Positions 1 to 8,366 of a DNA stretch of 64,000 nt are shown one piece after another. The DNA is taken from assembly GCF_011045195.1 (NCBI RefSeq), contig NZ_CP049200.1, positions 186,001 through 250,000 on the forward strand, in the 5' to 3' direction. The notes beneath the pieces were generated by a model, which made no database searches, was not told the DNA's origin, and worked only from the letters and a program-made list of their open reading frames with translations. This stretch comes from Caulobacter soli. GTDB lineage: Bacteria; Pseudomonadota; Alphaproteobacteria; Caulobacterales; Caulobacteraceae. Within the stretch, counting starts at the first letter, position 1. The number at the start of each line of letters is the position of its first letter. Made by a program: the position numbers and the translations under genes.

Positions 1-501
1 ATAGTTCTGCGGCAGAGCCTGGACGATCTGTTGGGTGGTGGCGTAGCCGCTGGCTTCGATGTCCCTGCGGGTGATGGCGATCAGGTTGGAGCCCACCGGC
101 GCCGCGCCCCGAATCCGGGTGCCGGTCACCACGATTTCCGACAGGCTTTCAGCGGCGGCGGGTTGCGGCTCCCCCGGGGCGGCGGCCTGCAGAACCAACA
201 CCGCGCCGACCGGGGTGACCTTCAGGTTCTGGCGGGCCAGCAGGGCGTCATAGGCCTGTTCGGCGGTGTAGCGGCCCTTGAGGGCCGGGGCGGTCTTGTC
301 GCGCACCAGGCTGGAGGAGACCACGACCTGGCGGCCGCTGACGCGGGCGACCTCGCCCAGGGACTTGCCCAGGGCTTGGGCGGGCAGGTCATAGTCGCGC
401 GTCGCCTCCTGGGCCGGGGCCGGCGTGGCGGCGACCAGGGCGAGGGCGGCGGCTCCGATCAACAGGCCGTGGCGATGTGAGACGTGATGGTGGTTGAACA
501 T
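1..501 (-). CDS. TonB-dependent receptor with N-terminal STN domain (partial)
   Basis: Reading the minus strand from an ATG at 501 gives an open frame that runs off the left edge, so only the N-terminal 167 residues are seen. The order is: His-rich start (MFNHHH), hydrophobic signal peptide ending near APAQE (about residue 31), an STN (secretin/TonB short N-terminal) domain (YDLPAQALGKSL to VLVLQA), then a TonB-box-like stretch (SEIVVTGTRIRG) and the start of the plug (ITRRDIEASGYATTQQIVQALPQN). STN-bearing receptors are the transducer type: substrate binding is signalled through a FecR-like protein to an ECF sigma factor. Both partners lie directly upstream in the same direction (fecR-like stop at 611, about 110 bases away). 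The ligand (iron chelate, glycan or other) cannot be read from this fragment. Confidence 0.88.
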   Translation of the reverse strand, partial: MFNHHHVSHRHGLLIGAAALALVAATPAPAQEATRDYDLPAQALGKSLGEVARVSGRQVVVSSSLVRDKTAPALKGRYTAEQAYDALLARQNLKVTPVGAVLVLQAAAPGEPQPAAAESLSEIVVTGTRIRGAAPVGSNLIAITRRDIEASGYATTQQIVQALPQNY

Positions 502-610
502 GAAAGCCCCCAAACCCAAGGACCGCGCCGATCGCGGTCTGTCTGGGGGCCTTGACGAGATCGCCGCGGGCGACCTCCCAAAAAACTTTCACGGTTTCAG
601 AGAAAATGCG

Positions 611-1585
611 TCATGCCGCCTTGCGGGCGAGCAGCAGTTCGCCCTGCGGGGTCTGGGTGAGGGTCAGGCCAAACGCGGCGGCCAGGGCCTTGGCCAGCTC
701 CTCGGGGCGCGTGACCCGGAAGCCGCCGGTGACGCGCAGGCGGCCGAGCGACGGGTCCGCCAGGCGGATCTTGCGAACTCCGTAGCGGTTGGCCTCGGCG
801 ACGACCTCGCCCAGCGGCGCGCCGTCGAAGGCGCGAAGGCCGCTGGGCCAGTCGCGGCCGGCGGTCGCGGCTGGGCGCGGCGTGGCGGCCCCGCCCTGTC
901 CGATCGTCACCTGCTGACCAGGCTGCAGACGCAGCGACCGAACCGGAATGGGGCCCGACCCGGGCTGGGCCAGGGCGATGTCGAGTCCGCCGCTCATCGC
1001 CGCGACCTCGAGGGCCTGGTCGTCTCGGCGCGCGAGGTCGAAGACCCCGCGGTCGGCGGCGATGCGGATCGCGCCGGCCCGCACCGCCACCGGGCCGGTC
1101 GTCTGAACGCGGGCCCGGCCGCGCTCCAGCCGCAGCTGCGGGCGGCCGTCTCTCGAGCCGGCGACCAGGCGGCTGTCGGTGTCCAGGGTGACCAAGATCC
1201 CGTCGGCCAGGGCCACGGTGCGGATCTCGCCGACCGCGGTGTCGTACCGCTCGCCGCCCAGGTTCGACCAGGGCGCCCGGCCCTGGATGAGAACGGCCAG
1301 GGCGATCGCGCCCGTCAGGCAGACCGCCAGGGCGCCCCACAGGGCCGGCGGCGGCCCGGCGCGGCGGGCGCGGCTGGTGCGGATGCGCAGGTCGGCCAGG
1401 CGGGAGTGGCCCAGGATCGCCGACTCGTCGAACCGCCGGACCAATTGGTCATAGGCGCGCTGGTGGACCGTCGTGGCCCGCCAGGCGTCGAAATCCTCGC
1501 GCGCGGCCTCGCCGCCGGGTCCTCGCATGCGCGCGAACCAGGCCGACGCCTCGCGGCGCAGCCGCTCTTCTTCCCCCGTGTTCAT
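611..1585 (-). CDS. FecR-family anti-sigma / transmembrane signal transducer
   Basis: 324 residues. The N-terminal cytoplasmic part (EEERLRREASAWFARMRG, then FDAWRATTVHQRAYDQLV) is the FecR-type domain that contacts the sigma factor. One membrane segment follows at about residues 81-102 (PPALWGALAVCLTGAIALAVL), then a periplasmic FecR domain (YDTAVGEIRTVALADGILVTLDTDSRL) and a C-terminal DUF4974-like region. It lies 9 bases downstream of the sigma factor gene and just upstream of the STN receptor, the classic surface-signalling order. Role inferred from family: it holds the sigma factor inactive until the STN domain of the receptor signals. Confidence 0.9.
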   Translation of the reverse strand: MNTGEEERLRREASAWFARMRGPGGEAAREDFDAWRATTVHQRAYDQLVRRFDESAILGHSRLADLRIRTSRARRAGPPPALWGALAVCLTGAIALAVLIQGRAPWSNLGGERYDTAVGEIRTVALADGILVTLDTDSRLVAGSRDGRPQLRLERGRARVQTTGPVAVRAGAIRIAADRGVFDLARRDDQALEVAAMSGGLDIALAQPGSGPIPVRSLRLQPGQQVTIGQGGAATPRPAATAGRDWPSGLRAFDGAPLGEVVAEANRYGVRKIRLADPSLGRLRVTGGFRVTRPEELAKALAAAFGLTLTQTPQGELLLARKAA

Positions 1586-1594
1586 CGCAACAGT

Positions 1595-2140
1595 CTAGAG
1601 CCGGCTCAACGCGCGGTCGATATGGGCGATGGCCTTCATCATCTGCTTTGTGACCCCGCTTTCGCTGAGACCGACGATCTGGGCGATCTCGACATAGGAC
1701 TTCCCGTCCAGTCGATGCAGCAGAAAGATCTCGCGGGTCTTTGGCTTGAGCCCCATCACCGCGGCTTCGTAACGCGCCAGGGTCTGGCGGGCGACCAGCG
1801 CCTGGTGTGGATCGCCATCGTGGGCGGGGTGGGCTTCGGGGTCGAACGGGGCGTGGCCGCGTTCGTATCGGCCCGCCGCGCTCTTGGCGCGGTCGCGCAG
1901 CAGATTGCGGGCGATGCGCTGAAGATAGGCCTCGGGATTGAGCAGCGCCTGCCTGTCCACGATCCGGGTCAGGCGCAGGAAAGCCTCCTGAGCCAGATCA
2001 TGGGCGTCCTGGTGACTGGCGCGCCGGGTCAGGAAACGGATCAGGCGCGGCGCCTGGCTCCGAAAAAGGGCGTCGAGCTGGGCGCGCCCGGCGGGAACCG
2101 GCTCGTCCGTCCGGACCGGCTCGAGGACTTCGACGGTCAT
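1595..2140 (-). CDS. ECF RNA polymerase sigma factor, FecI type
   Basis: 181 residues, the usual size. Sigma region 2 is seen at about residues 25-95 (LIRFLTRRASHQDAHDLAQEAFLRL, then NPEAYLQRIARNLLRD). Region 4 with its helix-turn-helix is at about 125-175 (LKPKTREIFLLHRLDGKSYVEIAQIVGLSESGVTKQMMKA). It is the first gene of the sigma/FecR/receptor set on the minus strand and should direct transcription of the receptor gene. No clear promoter could be assigned in the upstream 365 bases. Confidence 0.92.
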   Translation of the reverse strand: MTVEVLEPVRTDEPVPAGRAQLDALFRSQAPRLIRFLTRRASHQDAHDLAQEAFLRLTRIVDRQALLNPEAYLQRIARNLLRDRAKSAAGRYERGHAPFDPEAHPAHDGDPHQALVARQTLARYEAAVMGLKPKTREIFLLHRLDGKSYVEIAQIVGLSESGVTKQMMKAIAHIDRALSRL

Positions 2141-2505
2141 TCAAGACCGTCCTGGCGCGCCGTTCGGCCTGGCCCTTGCTGTTCCAACTCTGCCTGCACC
2201 ATCCGCCTCCTGATGAGGCGGGAACCGGCGAGGGCCGGCCCGATGAGACTCAAGCTTGAGTGAGGGGCGGCCGTCATCGACGGCGCCGCGCGCAGCACAC
2301 CGGTCGATCCGGGGCGGAGCCGGACGCGAAGCGGTTGGTTCAAGCGAGGTTCTCACGCCTCGACGCCGCGCTTTCAGCGGCGTGGCCCGAGTCTAGAACA
2401 AGGGTTTGCGGAATGGCAAGGCGGGGGATGGCGCGGGGCGCGCCGGGAGCGCGCCCGCCAAACGAAAAGGCGTGGGGCGCGCGGATCGCCTGGCCGGCGG
2501 TCGCC
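2141..2505. other. 365-base stretch without a supported gene
   Basis: Open frames here are out-of-frame readings of GC-rich DNA with no recognisable protein. Near the TetR side there is a GC hairpin, GGGCGCGC (2436-2443) with GCGCGCCC (2449-2456) and a 5-base loop. It could end the TetR transcript, although no T-run follows. The rest should hold the promoter of the sigma factor operon, but no convincing -35/-10 pair was found. Confidence 0.4.
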
Positions 2506-3117
2506 CTACGACGCCGCGGCCCCGTCGATCGCCCGCATCACGACCGGAATCATCGCCAGAAGACGTTCCTTCGACACGCCGTCGCGCGCCTGCACGGACA
2601 GGCCGTGCAGCACCGCGGCGTAGTAGTCGCCGATCATCTGGGGGTCGGCCTCGGGGTTCAACTCGCCTTCGGCCGCCGCGCGCTCGATCCGCTCCACCAA
2701 GGACGCGGTGCGGCGAAGGCGATAGTCGGCCAGCCACTGGCGCACGCCCGCGTTTTCGTTTGTGCAGTTGGTCGCCGCCGACACGACCATGCAGCCGCGC
2801 GGACGATCCTGGCTCGTGTAGGTTTCGACCGCTTCACGCAGAATGCGCTCGATCGCCCGGCGGGCGGTCGGCTCCTGCTCCAACGCCCGCGTGGCGAAAC
2901 CGCCCTCCTGCGCGTCATAGAGCGCCACGGCCTCGCGAAACAGCGCCTCCTTGGACCCGAACGCGGCGTAGATGCGGGCCGAGGCCAGACCCAGCGTCGA
3001 GACGAGATCGGCCATCGACACGCCTTCATAGCCACGCGACCAGAAGGCGTCGCGCGCCTTGGTCAGCGCCTCGTTCCGGTCGAACTCCCGCGGCCGTCCC
3101 GCCATTCGAAGCCCCAT
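2506..3117 (-). CDS. TetR/AcrR-family transcriptional repressor
   Basis: 203 residues. The N-terminal TetR helix-turn-helix is clear (GRPREFDRNEALTKARDAFW, then GVSMADLVSTLGLASARIYAAFGSKEALF, about residues 7-55). The all-helical C-terminal ligand domain is variable. It is divergent from an MFS exporter gene starting at 3209, with a 22-bp palindrome over the exporter promoter between them. That is the standard arrangement for drug-induced derepression of an efflux pump. The inducer is unknown. Confidence 0.9.
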   Translation of the reverse strand: MGLRMAGRPREFDRNEALTKARDAFWSRGYEGVSMADLVSTLGLASARIYAAFGSKEALFREAVALYDAQEGGFATRALEQEPTARRAIERILREAVETYTSQDRPRGCMVVSAATNCTNENAGVRQWLADYRLRRTASLVERIERAAAEGELNPEADPQMIGDYYAAVLHGLSVQARDGVSKERLLAMIPVVMRAIDGAAAS

Positions 3118-3138
3118 TCTTGATCAAGCAGCAAATAA

Positions 3139-3160
3139 TTGCCTTGACAGGCAAAGGCAA
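3139..3160. promoter_or_regulatory. Palindromic operator over the MFS promoter
   Basis: TTGCCTT (3139-3145), an 8-base spacer and AAGGCAA (3154-3160) form a perfect 7-bp inverted repeat between the divergent TetR and MFS genes. A TTGACA at 3144-3149 inside it is a good -35 hexamer for the MFS gene, with a weak -10 about 17 bases further on (ATTCTT, 3167-3172). A repressor bound here would occlude the -35 region. Confidence 0.6.
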
Positions 3161-3208
3161 GGCTTCATTCTTTAGTGATCGACAAAGAATCCTTGGAAAG
3201 GGAACGGC

Positions 3209-4648
3209 ATGAGCACATCGGGTCAGGCGGGGCTGACGGCGGCGACAGGGGTTGGAGCAAGACGGGGGGCGGCCCTGGCGCTGCTCGCCTACGCCCAGCT
3301 CATCTACTCGCTCGACATCAACATCGTTTTCGTGGCGCTGCCGCAGATCGGCGCGGGCCTGGGCTTTTCCGGCCAAACCCTGCAATGGGTGGTCAGCGCC
3401 TACATGGTCCTCTGCGGCGGGTTCCTGCTGTTTGGGGGGCGCGCCGCGGACCTGATCGGTCAGCGACGCATGTTCATCTTCGCGCTCTGGCTCTACGCGC
3501 TGTCGTCGCTCGCCGGCGGTCTCGCCGGGTCGCCCGGGATCATCATCGCCGCGCGCGCGGTGCAGGGGATCGGGGCGGCCTTCCTGTTCCCGGCGACGCT
3601 GTCCCTGATCAATCGCCTGTTCGCCGAAGGCCCCGCGCGCAACCGGGCGCTCGCCGTGTGGGGGGGCTCGGGCGCGAGCGGGCTGACGGTCGGCGCCTTG
3701 GCGGGCGGCTTCCTGACCGCCGCGTGGGGCTGGCCGGCCGTCTTCTACGTCAATGTCGTGCTGGCCGGCGTCGCCATTGTCGCCGCCTTCTTCGTCATTC
3801 CGCCCGACCCCAAGCGGCATGAGCGACGCAGCTTCGACCTGCCGGGCGCGCTGACGGTTTCGATCGGCGCGACGCTGCTGGTCTTCGCGCTGGTGCAGGG
3901 ACCGGAGTTCGGCTGGACATCGCCGGCGATTCTGTGGGCCCTGGCCCTCGCTGCGATCTTTCTGATCGTCTTCGCCGCGATCGAAGCGCGAAGCGCCGAT
4001 CCGCTGATGCCGCTGCGGCTGTTTCGCAACCGCAGCCTCGTCGCCGGGATGACGATCACCTTCCTCTACATGAGCACCTTCGGCGCGCTGCCTTATTTTC
4101 TGACCGTGTTCTTCCAGAACGTCCGCGGCTTCACGGCGCTTCAAACCGGCTTTGCGTTTCTCATCCCGTCCATCGCCATCGCCGCCGGGACCCAGGTCGG
4201 CGAACGGCTGGCGACGCGGTTCTCGACCCGCGCCACGCTGATCGGCGGCATGATCGTCGGGGCGTTTGGCGCGGCCTGTCTCGTCGCGGGCGCCGGCGTC
4301 GACAGCCCCTATCTGGCCATGGCGCCGGGACTGGTCCTGTCCGGCGTCGGTCAGGGCGTCGTGTGGACCGGCATGTGGATCGCCGCCGCCTCCGGCGTCC
4401 ATCACGACGAGCAAGGCGTCGCCTCGGGCATGGCGTCCACGACGCTCAGCGTCGGCAACGCCATCGGCCTGGCCGTGCTGATCGCCGCGGCCAATCGCCA
4501 TGTCGGCGGACTGTCGGGCCAGGCCCTTCGGACGGCCGTCGCGGACGGCGTCCAACTGGCGTTCTGGCTCGCGGCCGCCGGCATTCTCGTGAGCGTTCTT
4601 GCGGTGTTGGCTCTGCGTCGTCAGACGCCCGCGCCGGCCGGCGAATGA
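3209..4648 (+). CDS. MFS multidrug exporter, DHA2 (14-TM, EmrB/QacA) type
   Basis: 479 residues with about 14 hydrophobic segments. Typical signatures are seen: the N-terminal YAQLIYSLDINIVFVALPQI motif region, the loop 2-3 motif (FGGRAADLIGQRRMFI) and the antiporter motif in helix 5 (ARAVQGIGAAFLFPATLSLI). DHA2 proteins are inner-membrane proton antiporters for lipophilic drugs. The start at 3209 is preceded by AAAGGGA (about 3197-3203). Expression is probably controlled by the divergent TetR gene. The substrate is not predictable; there is no membrane-fusion or outer-membrane partner beside it. Confidence 0.9.
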   Translation: MSTSGQAGLTAATGVGARRGAALALLAYAQLIYSLDINIVFVALPQIGAGLGFSGQTLQWVVSAYMVLCGGFLLFGGRAADLIGQRRMFIFALWLYALSSLAGGLAGSPGIIIAARAVQGIGAAFLFPATLSLINRLFAEGPARNRALAVWGGSGASGLTVGALAGGFLTAAWGWPAVFYVNVVLAGVAIVAAFFVIPPDPKRHERRSFDLPGALTVSIGATLLVFALVQGPEFGWTSPAILWALALAAIFLIVFAAIEARSADPLMPLRLFRNRSLVAGMTITFLYMSTFGALPYFLTVFFQNVRGFTALQTGFAFLIPSIAIAAGTQVGERLATRFSTRATLIGGMIVGAFGAACLVAGAGVDSPYLAMAPGLVLSGVGQGVVWTGMWIAAASGVHHDEQGVASGMASTTLSVGNAIGLAVLIAAANRHVGGLSGQALRTAVADGVQLAFWLAAAGILVSVLAVLALRRQTPAPAGE

Positions 4649-4726
4649 CCTGAAGGGGGCGACCCAGGCGGCGGCTTTTCGACAAGAGGACCTGGACGCC
4701 CCTTGTCGGGCCCCTTCCCCGGGGGG

Positions 4727-5092
4727 CTAAGTCGCCGCCGCGGCGTCGAAACGCCGCCGCGCCTTGTCGATCTCGACGATGTTGGCCGACACCCAATGTC
4801 CCAGCGCCATGATCGGCTCGCGCAGGGAGTCGCCCATCGGCGTCAGCGAATATTCCACCTTGGGCGGGATGGTCGGGAACACTTGCCGGGCCACGAAGCC
4901 GTCGCGCTCCAGGCCGCGCAGGGTCAGCGTCAGCATGCGCTGGGAGATGCCGTCGATCGCGCGCTGCAGATGGCTGAACCGCATGGCGCCGTCGCCCAGC
5001 GTCATGATCGTCAGGATGCTCCACTTGTCGCCCACCCGGGCGAGGATCTCGCGCACCGGGGTGCAGCTATCAGCCGTGTGCCTTTGTTCCAA
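4727..5092 (-). CDS. HxlR-family winged-helix transcriptional regulator
   Basis: 121 residues. The HxlR signature is complete: an N-terminal cysteine (DSCTPVREILARVGDKWSIL), then MRFSHLQRAIDGISQRMLTLTLRGLERDGFV and the wing (PPKVEYSLTPMGDSL). The start chosen is a TTG at 5092, giving MEQRHTADS. It is preceded at ideal distance by AAGGAGG, and upstream ATG codons in this frame fall in the divergent gene. The single N-terminal Cys (residue 10) is where thiol- or quinone-sensing HxlR proteins carry their redox cysteine. It is divergent from an NADPH:FMN/quinone-type reductase at 5177, the pairing known for quinone-stress control in other bacteria. Confidence 0.88.
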   Translation of the reverse strand: MEQRHTADSCTPVREILARVGDKWSILTIMTLGDGAMRFSHLQRAIDGISQRMLTLTLRGLERDGFVARQVFPTIPPKVEYSLTPMGDSLREPIMALGHWVSANIVEIDKARRRFDAAAAT

Positions 5093-5140
5093 AAAAGTGC
5101 CTCCTTGTCCGATTTCCGACACCGCATCATTTGTGCGGTC

Positions 5141-5155
5141 GTTACGAAAAGTAAC
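5141..5155. promoter_or_regulatory. Candidate HxlR operator in the divergent promoter
   Basis: GTTAC (5141-5145), GAAAA, GTAAC (5151-5155) is a perfect 5-bp inverted repeat in the 84-base gap between the HxlR gene and the FMN reductase. It is placed where a repressor could block both promoters. The assignment rests on position and symmetry only. Confidence 0.45.
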
Positions 5156-5176
5156 CGGAAAAGGGTCCCCTACTCC

Positions 5177-5752
5177 ATGCTCAGGCTCGCACTCATCATC
5201 GGCAGCGCCCGCCCCAATCGCTTCGCCGACATTCCCGCCCGATGGATCGCCGCCGCCGCCGCCAAGCGCGAGGATTTCACGCTCGACGTCCTGGACCTGC
5301 GCGACCAGAACCTGCCCTTCTACGAGGAGCCGGCGCCAGCCCTGTTCACGGGCGGGGTCTTCACCGCCCCCGCAGCCGAGGCGTGGCGCCACAAGATCGG
5401 CCAGTATGACGGCTTCATCGTCACGGCCGCCGAATACAATCACGGTCCCACGGCCGTGCTGAAAAACGCCTTTGATTCCGCCGCGTTCGAGTGGCGGCGC
5501 AAGCCGATCGCGTTCGTCGGCTACGGCACCGTCGGCGGCGCGCGCGCCATCGAGCACCTGCGCGGCGTGGCGATCGAGCTCTACTTGGCGCCGATCAAGC
5601 CCGAGGTGAACATCTCCATGGAGCCGTTCCGGGGCGTTCTGCAGGAGGGCAAGAGCCTCGACGACTATCCCTATCTGGGCCAGAACCGCGATGCGCTGTT
5701 CGACGAGCTGGTATGGTGGGCCGCGGCGCTGAAGGCCGCGCGCGACGCTTAG
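5177..5752 (+). CDS. NADPH-dependent FMN reductase / quinone reductase-type flavodoxin-fold protein
   Basis: 191 residues. The flavodoxin-like fold is shown by the N-terminal phosphate loop (MLRLALIIGSARPNRFADI) and the conserved YDGFIVTAAEYNHGPTAVLKNAFD motif (about residues 75-98), which binds FMN. GYGTVGGARAIEHLR is the usual C-terminal flavin/NADPH contact region. Such proteins reduce flavins, azo dyes or quinones. The ATG at 5177 fits the family N-terminus; a longer upstream in-frame reading overlaps the regulator and is not supported. The gene ends in a strong hairpin at 5760. Confidence 0.88.
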   Translation: MLRLALIIGSARPNRFADIPARWIAAAAAKREDFTLDVLDLRDQNLPFYEEPAPALFTGGVFTAPAAEAWRHKIGQYDGFIVTAAEYNHGPTAVLKNAFDSAAFEWRRKPIAFVGYGTVGGARAIEHLRGVAIELYLAPIKPEVNISMEPFRGVLQEGKSLDDYPYLGQNRDALFDELVWWAAALKAARDA

Positions 5753-5759
5753 GCGCGCG

Positions 5760-5799
5760 GGTCCGGCCCTCTCCCGAGAGGCTCGGAGAGGGCCGGACC
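5760..5799 (+). terminator. Hairpin terminator after the FMN reductase gene
   Basis: GGTCCGGCCCTCTCC (5760-5774) and its exact complement at 5785-5799 form a 15-bp perfect stem with a 10-base loop, starting 8 bases after the stop codon. There is no T-run, which is common for hairpin terminators in high-GC alphaproteobacteria. Confidence 0.6.
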
Positions 5800-5934
5800 T
5801 GGAGAACGCTCAAGCCGACCAGGCCGACAGGAGCGTCAGCGCGATGTGGACCGGATCGTCGCCCCGTCGTCGGCGACGACGGGGGCGAGCTGATCGGTCG
5901 GCGCTGTTGCGCTTGGGAAGGGTATGGGCGGGGG

Positions 5935-6357
5935 CTAGCGAGGGTCGATCGGGGCGGCCCAGCCCCGGCCCCAGAGCACGAAGATCGACAGCGCCAGGAG
6001 GACGACATTGGCCGGCGCCAGGCTCGTCTCGCCGCGCGACAGGTGGAACGCCAGGGCGAGCGTTTGCAAAACGACGAGCCCCAGGGCGGCCGCCACGCCC
6101 AGGCGCGGCTTGATGCGGGTGGCGGCCGGCAGGAGCACGCCAAGACCGCCGGCCATGTCGACGACGCCGGTGAACAGCACCAGATGGGGATGGTCGCCGG
6201 CCCAGGGCATCATCAGCGAGAGCCTGGCCACGGGCGTGGTGAGTTTCAGGAAACCCGCCCCCACGAAGGCCACGGCGAGCAGACCTTGCACGATCCAGAG
6301 GGCGACCGACAGCAGACGGTTGGGCCGGGGGGGCGTGGAAGCGGCTTCGGCGGACAT
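5935..6357 (-). CDS. DoxX-family membrane protein
   Basis: 140 residues with four membrane segments. DoxX signatures are seen: RLLSVALWIVQGLLAVAFVGAGFLKL, then TGVVDMAGGLGVLLPAATRI. The start chosen is the ATG at 6357 (MSAEAAST), with AAAGGGA 8 bases upstream; an in-frame ATG at 6402 lacks a ribosome site. DoxX proteins are small inner-membrane proteins linked to quinone or thiol redox balance, mostly without a defined reaction. The gene is divergent from a LysR regulator at 6498, its likely controller. Confidence 0.85.
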   Translation of the reverse strand: MSAEAASTPPRPNRLLSVALWIVQGLLAVAFVGAGFLKLTTPVARLSLMMPWAGDHPHLVLFTGVVDMAGGLGVLLPAATRIKPRLGVAAALGLVVLQTLALAFHLSRGETSLAPANVVLLALSIFVLWGRGWAAPIDPR

Positions 6358-6452
6358 CGGACGTTCCCTTTCGAGCCAGCCGGATTGGGTCGCGGCTGGC
6401 ACCGAAAGCGATAGACCTTCACGATCATCCGAAATACCGATAAAGATGCGAT

Positions 6453-6471
6453 GAAATATATCTGATATTTC
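6453..6471. promoter_or_regulatory. Palindrome between DoxX and LysR genes, likely LysR operator
   Basis: GAAATAT (6453-6459), 5 bases, ATATTTC (6465-6471) is a perfect 7-bp inverted repeat in the divergent intergenic region. A further half-like GAAATAC lies at 6431. LysR proteins bind such imperfect dyads next to the divergent target promoter. Confidence 0.55.
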
Positions 6472-6497
6472 GATGATGTCGGGCGGAGAGCAGCCGG

Positions 6498-7451
6498 GTG
6501 GAGGGACTGACGCTTGATCAATTGGCGGTCTTCGCCGCCGTGGTCGACGCGGGCAGTTTTTCGGGCGCGGCGCGGCGGCTCAACCGCGCGCAATCGGCTG
6601 TCACCTACGCCGTGCAGCATCTCGAAGCGCAGACCGGGACCGAACTGTTCGACCGCTCGGCCTACCGACCCAGCCTGACCCCGGCCGGCCGTGCGCTGCT
6701 GCCGCGTGCTCGGCGGGTCCTGGAGGGCGTCGCCGATTATCGTCGCCAGGCCCGGAGCCTGCTGGCCGGGGCCGAGCCGCGGATCACCCTGGCGGTCGAT
6801 GTCGTCGCCCCGGCCGTGATCCTGACCTCGGCGCTGAAGGCCTTCAAGACCGCCTTTCCAACCGTCGAGGTCGCCATTCTGGTCCAGCCCATGGACGCCA
6901 CGCTGAGCGTCCTGCGCCAGGGGATCGCCGACATGGGGGTCATCGTCGACGTGCCCGGGACGGACCTCATGGAAGGCCTGGAGCGCGTGGCCTGCGGTCG
7001 CCTGAGCAGTTTGCTGGTCGCCGCCCCCGATCACCCCCTGGCCCGAATGAAGGGGCCCGTTCGCCGGGACGATCTGCGAGACCATGTCCAGATCCTGCTG
7101 TCGTCCGGAGCAGAGGCCAGCGGGACGAAGGACTGGGGCGGGCACGCGGTCAATCGCTGGCGCGTCAACGATCTTGGCCTAAGGCGGAGCCTGCTGCTGG
7201 AGGGCCTGGGATGGTGCAGCATGCCCCGGCATTTCGTCGCCGAGGACCTGGAGGCCGGGCGTCTCATCGCGCTTCGGCTGGATCCCAGGAGCGTCGCCGA
7301 GCAGCCTCCGGAGTTCCCGCTCAGCGTCGCCCATCTCCGGTCCAAGGTGCTGGGGCCGGCCGGCATGTGGCTGAGGAACCGCATGAGCGGGTTGGATCAG
7401 CCTGCGATCGGCTCGGAGATATCGGGCGGCGGTGCGGGGCCGGCGCTCTGA
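6498..7451 (+). CDS. LysR-family transcriptional regulator
   Basis: 317 residues, starting at a GTG (6498). The N-terminal winged helix is typical (LTLDQLAVFAAVVDAGSFSGAARRLNRAQSAVTYAVQHLEAQTGTELFDRS). The C-terminal periplasmic-binding-like effector domain follows from about residue 92. It is divergent from doxX with a palindrome between them. It also lies 250 bases upstream of the PPTase gene on the same strand, so a role in the neighbouring biosynthetic locus is possible but not shown. Confidence 0.88.
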   Translation: MEGLTLDQLAVFAAVVDAGSFSGAARRLNRAQSAVTYAVQHLEAQTGTELFDRSAYRPSLTPAGRALLPRARRVLEGVADYRRQARSLLAGAEPRITLAVDVVAPAVILTSALKAFKTAFPTVEVAILVQPMDATLSVLRQGIADMGVIVDVPGTDLMEGLERVACGRLSSLLVAAPDHPLARMKGPVRRDDLRDHVQILLSSGAEASGTKDWGGHAVNRWRVNDLGLRRSLLLEGLGWCSMPRHFVAEDLEAGRLIALRLDPRSVAEQPPEFPLSVAHLRSKVLGPAGMWLRNRMSGLDQPAIGSEISGGGAGPAL

Positions 7452-7703
7452 CCAGCGATCGTTTCAATGTCCGTCGCGGGCGGTTGGCGAACATGAAGCA
7501 CAGCTGATTTGGAGACCCGGTCGCGCCAGAAGGACGTTGCCGACCTCCAGCATCCACCCCTCCATGCCGACCTGAAAGTCTGCAGCGCCGGCCGGACAGC
7601 GCCAATTGCAACTCGGGCTCATCCTGCTCATTACCCTTATTCATTAGACGAACCCGGGACCGCGAACGGATCGTCGAATGACGATCAGGTCACTGGACAA
7701 TGC

Positions 7704-8366
7704 ATGAGCGCCGAGGACACGACGGCGATAAAGGCGATCTCGGCGTTGCGCGGACTTTTTCCTCCGGCGGTCGCTGTCGCCGCCCGCTCGATCGCGCTCG
7801 ACGCCGACGCACCGGAGGCTATACGGCGTCGGCATCGCAGGAGCGGCCGGCTTTGCGCGGCCGACGCTCTGGCGGTCCTGGCCATCTCGCCAACGCTGAG
7901 AGAACACCCCGCGCCGACCTGGCCATCGGACGCGGCAGGCAGCATCAGCCATTGCGAGGACCTGGCCTGCGCGGTTGCGGCGCAGGCCTCCCAGGTGGTC
8001 GCCCTCGGCGTCGATATCGAAGCGGCCCGCCCCTTGATCGAGGGGGCGGAACTGGTCTGCGGCGACGCGGAACTGGACCACTTCGACACCCTGCCCCCAC
8101 TCCCCGCCGGTAACTGGCCCCTACTGACGTTCTCAGCCAAGGAGGCCTTCTACAAATGCCAGTATGCGGTGACCGGCCGCCTGCTCGACTTCCGCGACTT
8201 CGAGATCCGTTTCGACATTCACGCGCCGGCGACGGGTCGCTTCACTCTGCGGCGAACCCGACCCTTGCCGATCCCCGACCACCTCGACCTGGACATCGAA
8301 GGACGCTGGGCGGCGGATCGTTCGCATGTCTACACCGCCGCCTGGATCACGCGCCCCGCGCCCTGA
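7704..8366 (+). CDS. 4'-phosphopantetheinyl transferase, Sfp/EntD superfamily
   Basis: 220 residues from the ATG at 7704. The family signatures are present: SISHCEDLACAVAA (about residues 80-93), the metal-binding LGVDIE (101-106, with D104 and E106) and FSAKEAFYKCQ (143-153, the W/F-S-x-K-E-A motif). Sfp-type enzymes move phosphopantetheine from CoA to the Ser of carrier-protein domains. The synthetase 245 bases downstream contains one carrier domain (LGGNSL) that needs this activation, which ties the gene to the locus. A longer in-frame TTG start at 7509 is possible, but the extra 65 residues do not look conserved. The ribosome site before 7704 is weak. Confidence 0.85.
   Translation: MSAEDTTAIKAISALRGLFPPAVAVAARSIALDADAPEAIRRRHRRSGRLCAADALAVLAISPTLREHPAPTWPSDAAGSISHCEDLACAVAAQASQVVALGVDIEAARPLIEGAELVCGDAELDHFDTLPPLPAGNWPLLTFSAKEAFYKCQYAVTGRLLDFRDFEIRFDIHAPATGRFTLRRTRPLPIPDHLDLDIEGRWAADRSHVYTAAWITRPAP

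Noticed and set aside
494..2263. 589-residue plus-strand open frame
   Set aside because: It lies antisense to the FecR and sigma factor genes, which have clear domains; the translation is low-complexity, typical of GC-rich shadows.
3026..4555. 509-residue minus-strand frame over TetR and MFS
   Set aside because: Covers two well-supported genes in other frames; composition is shadow-like.
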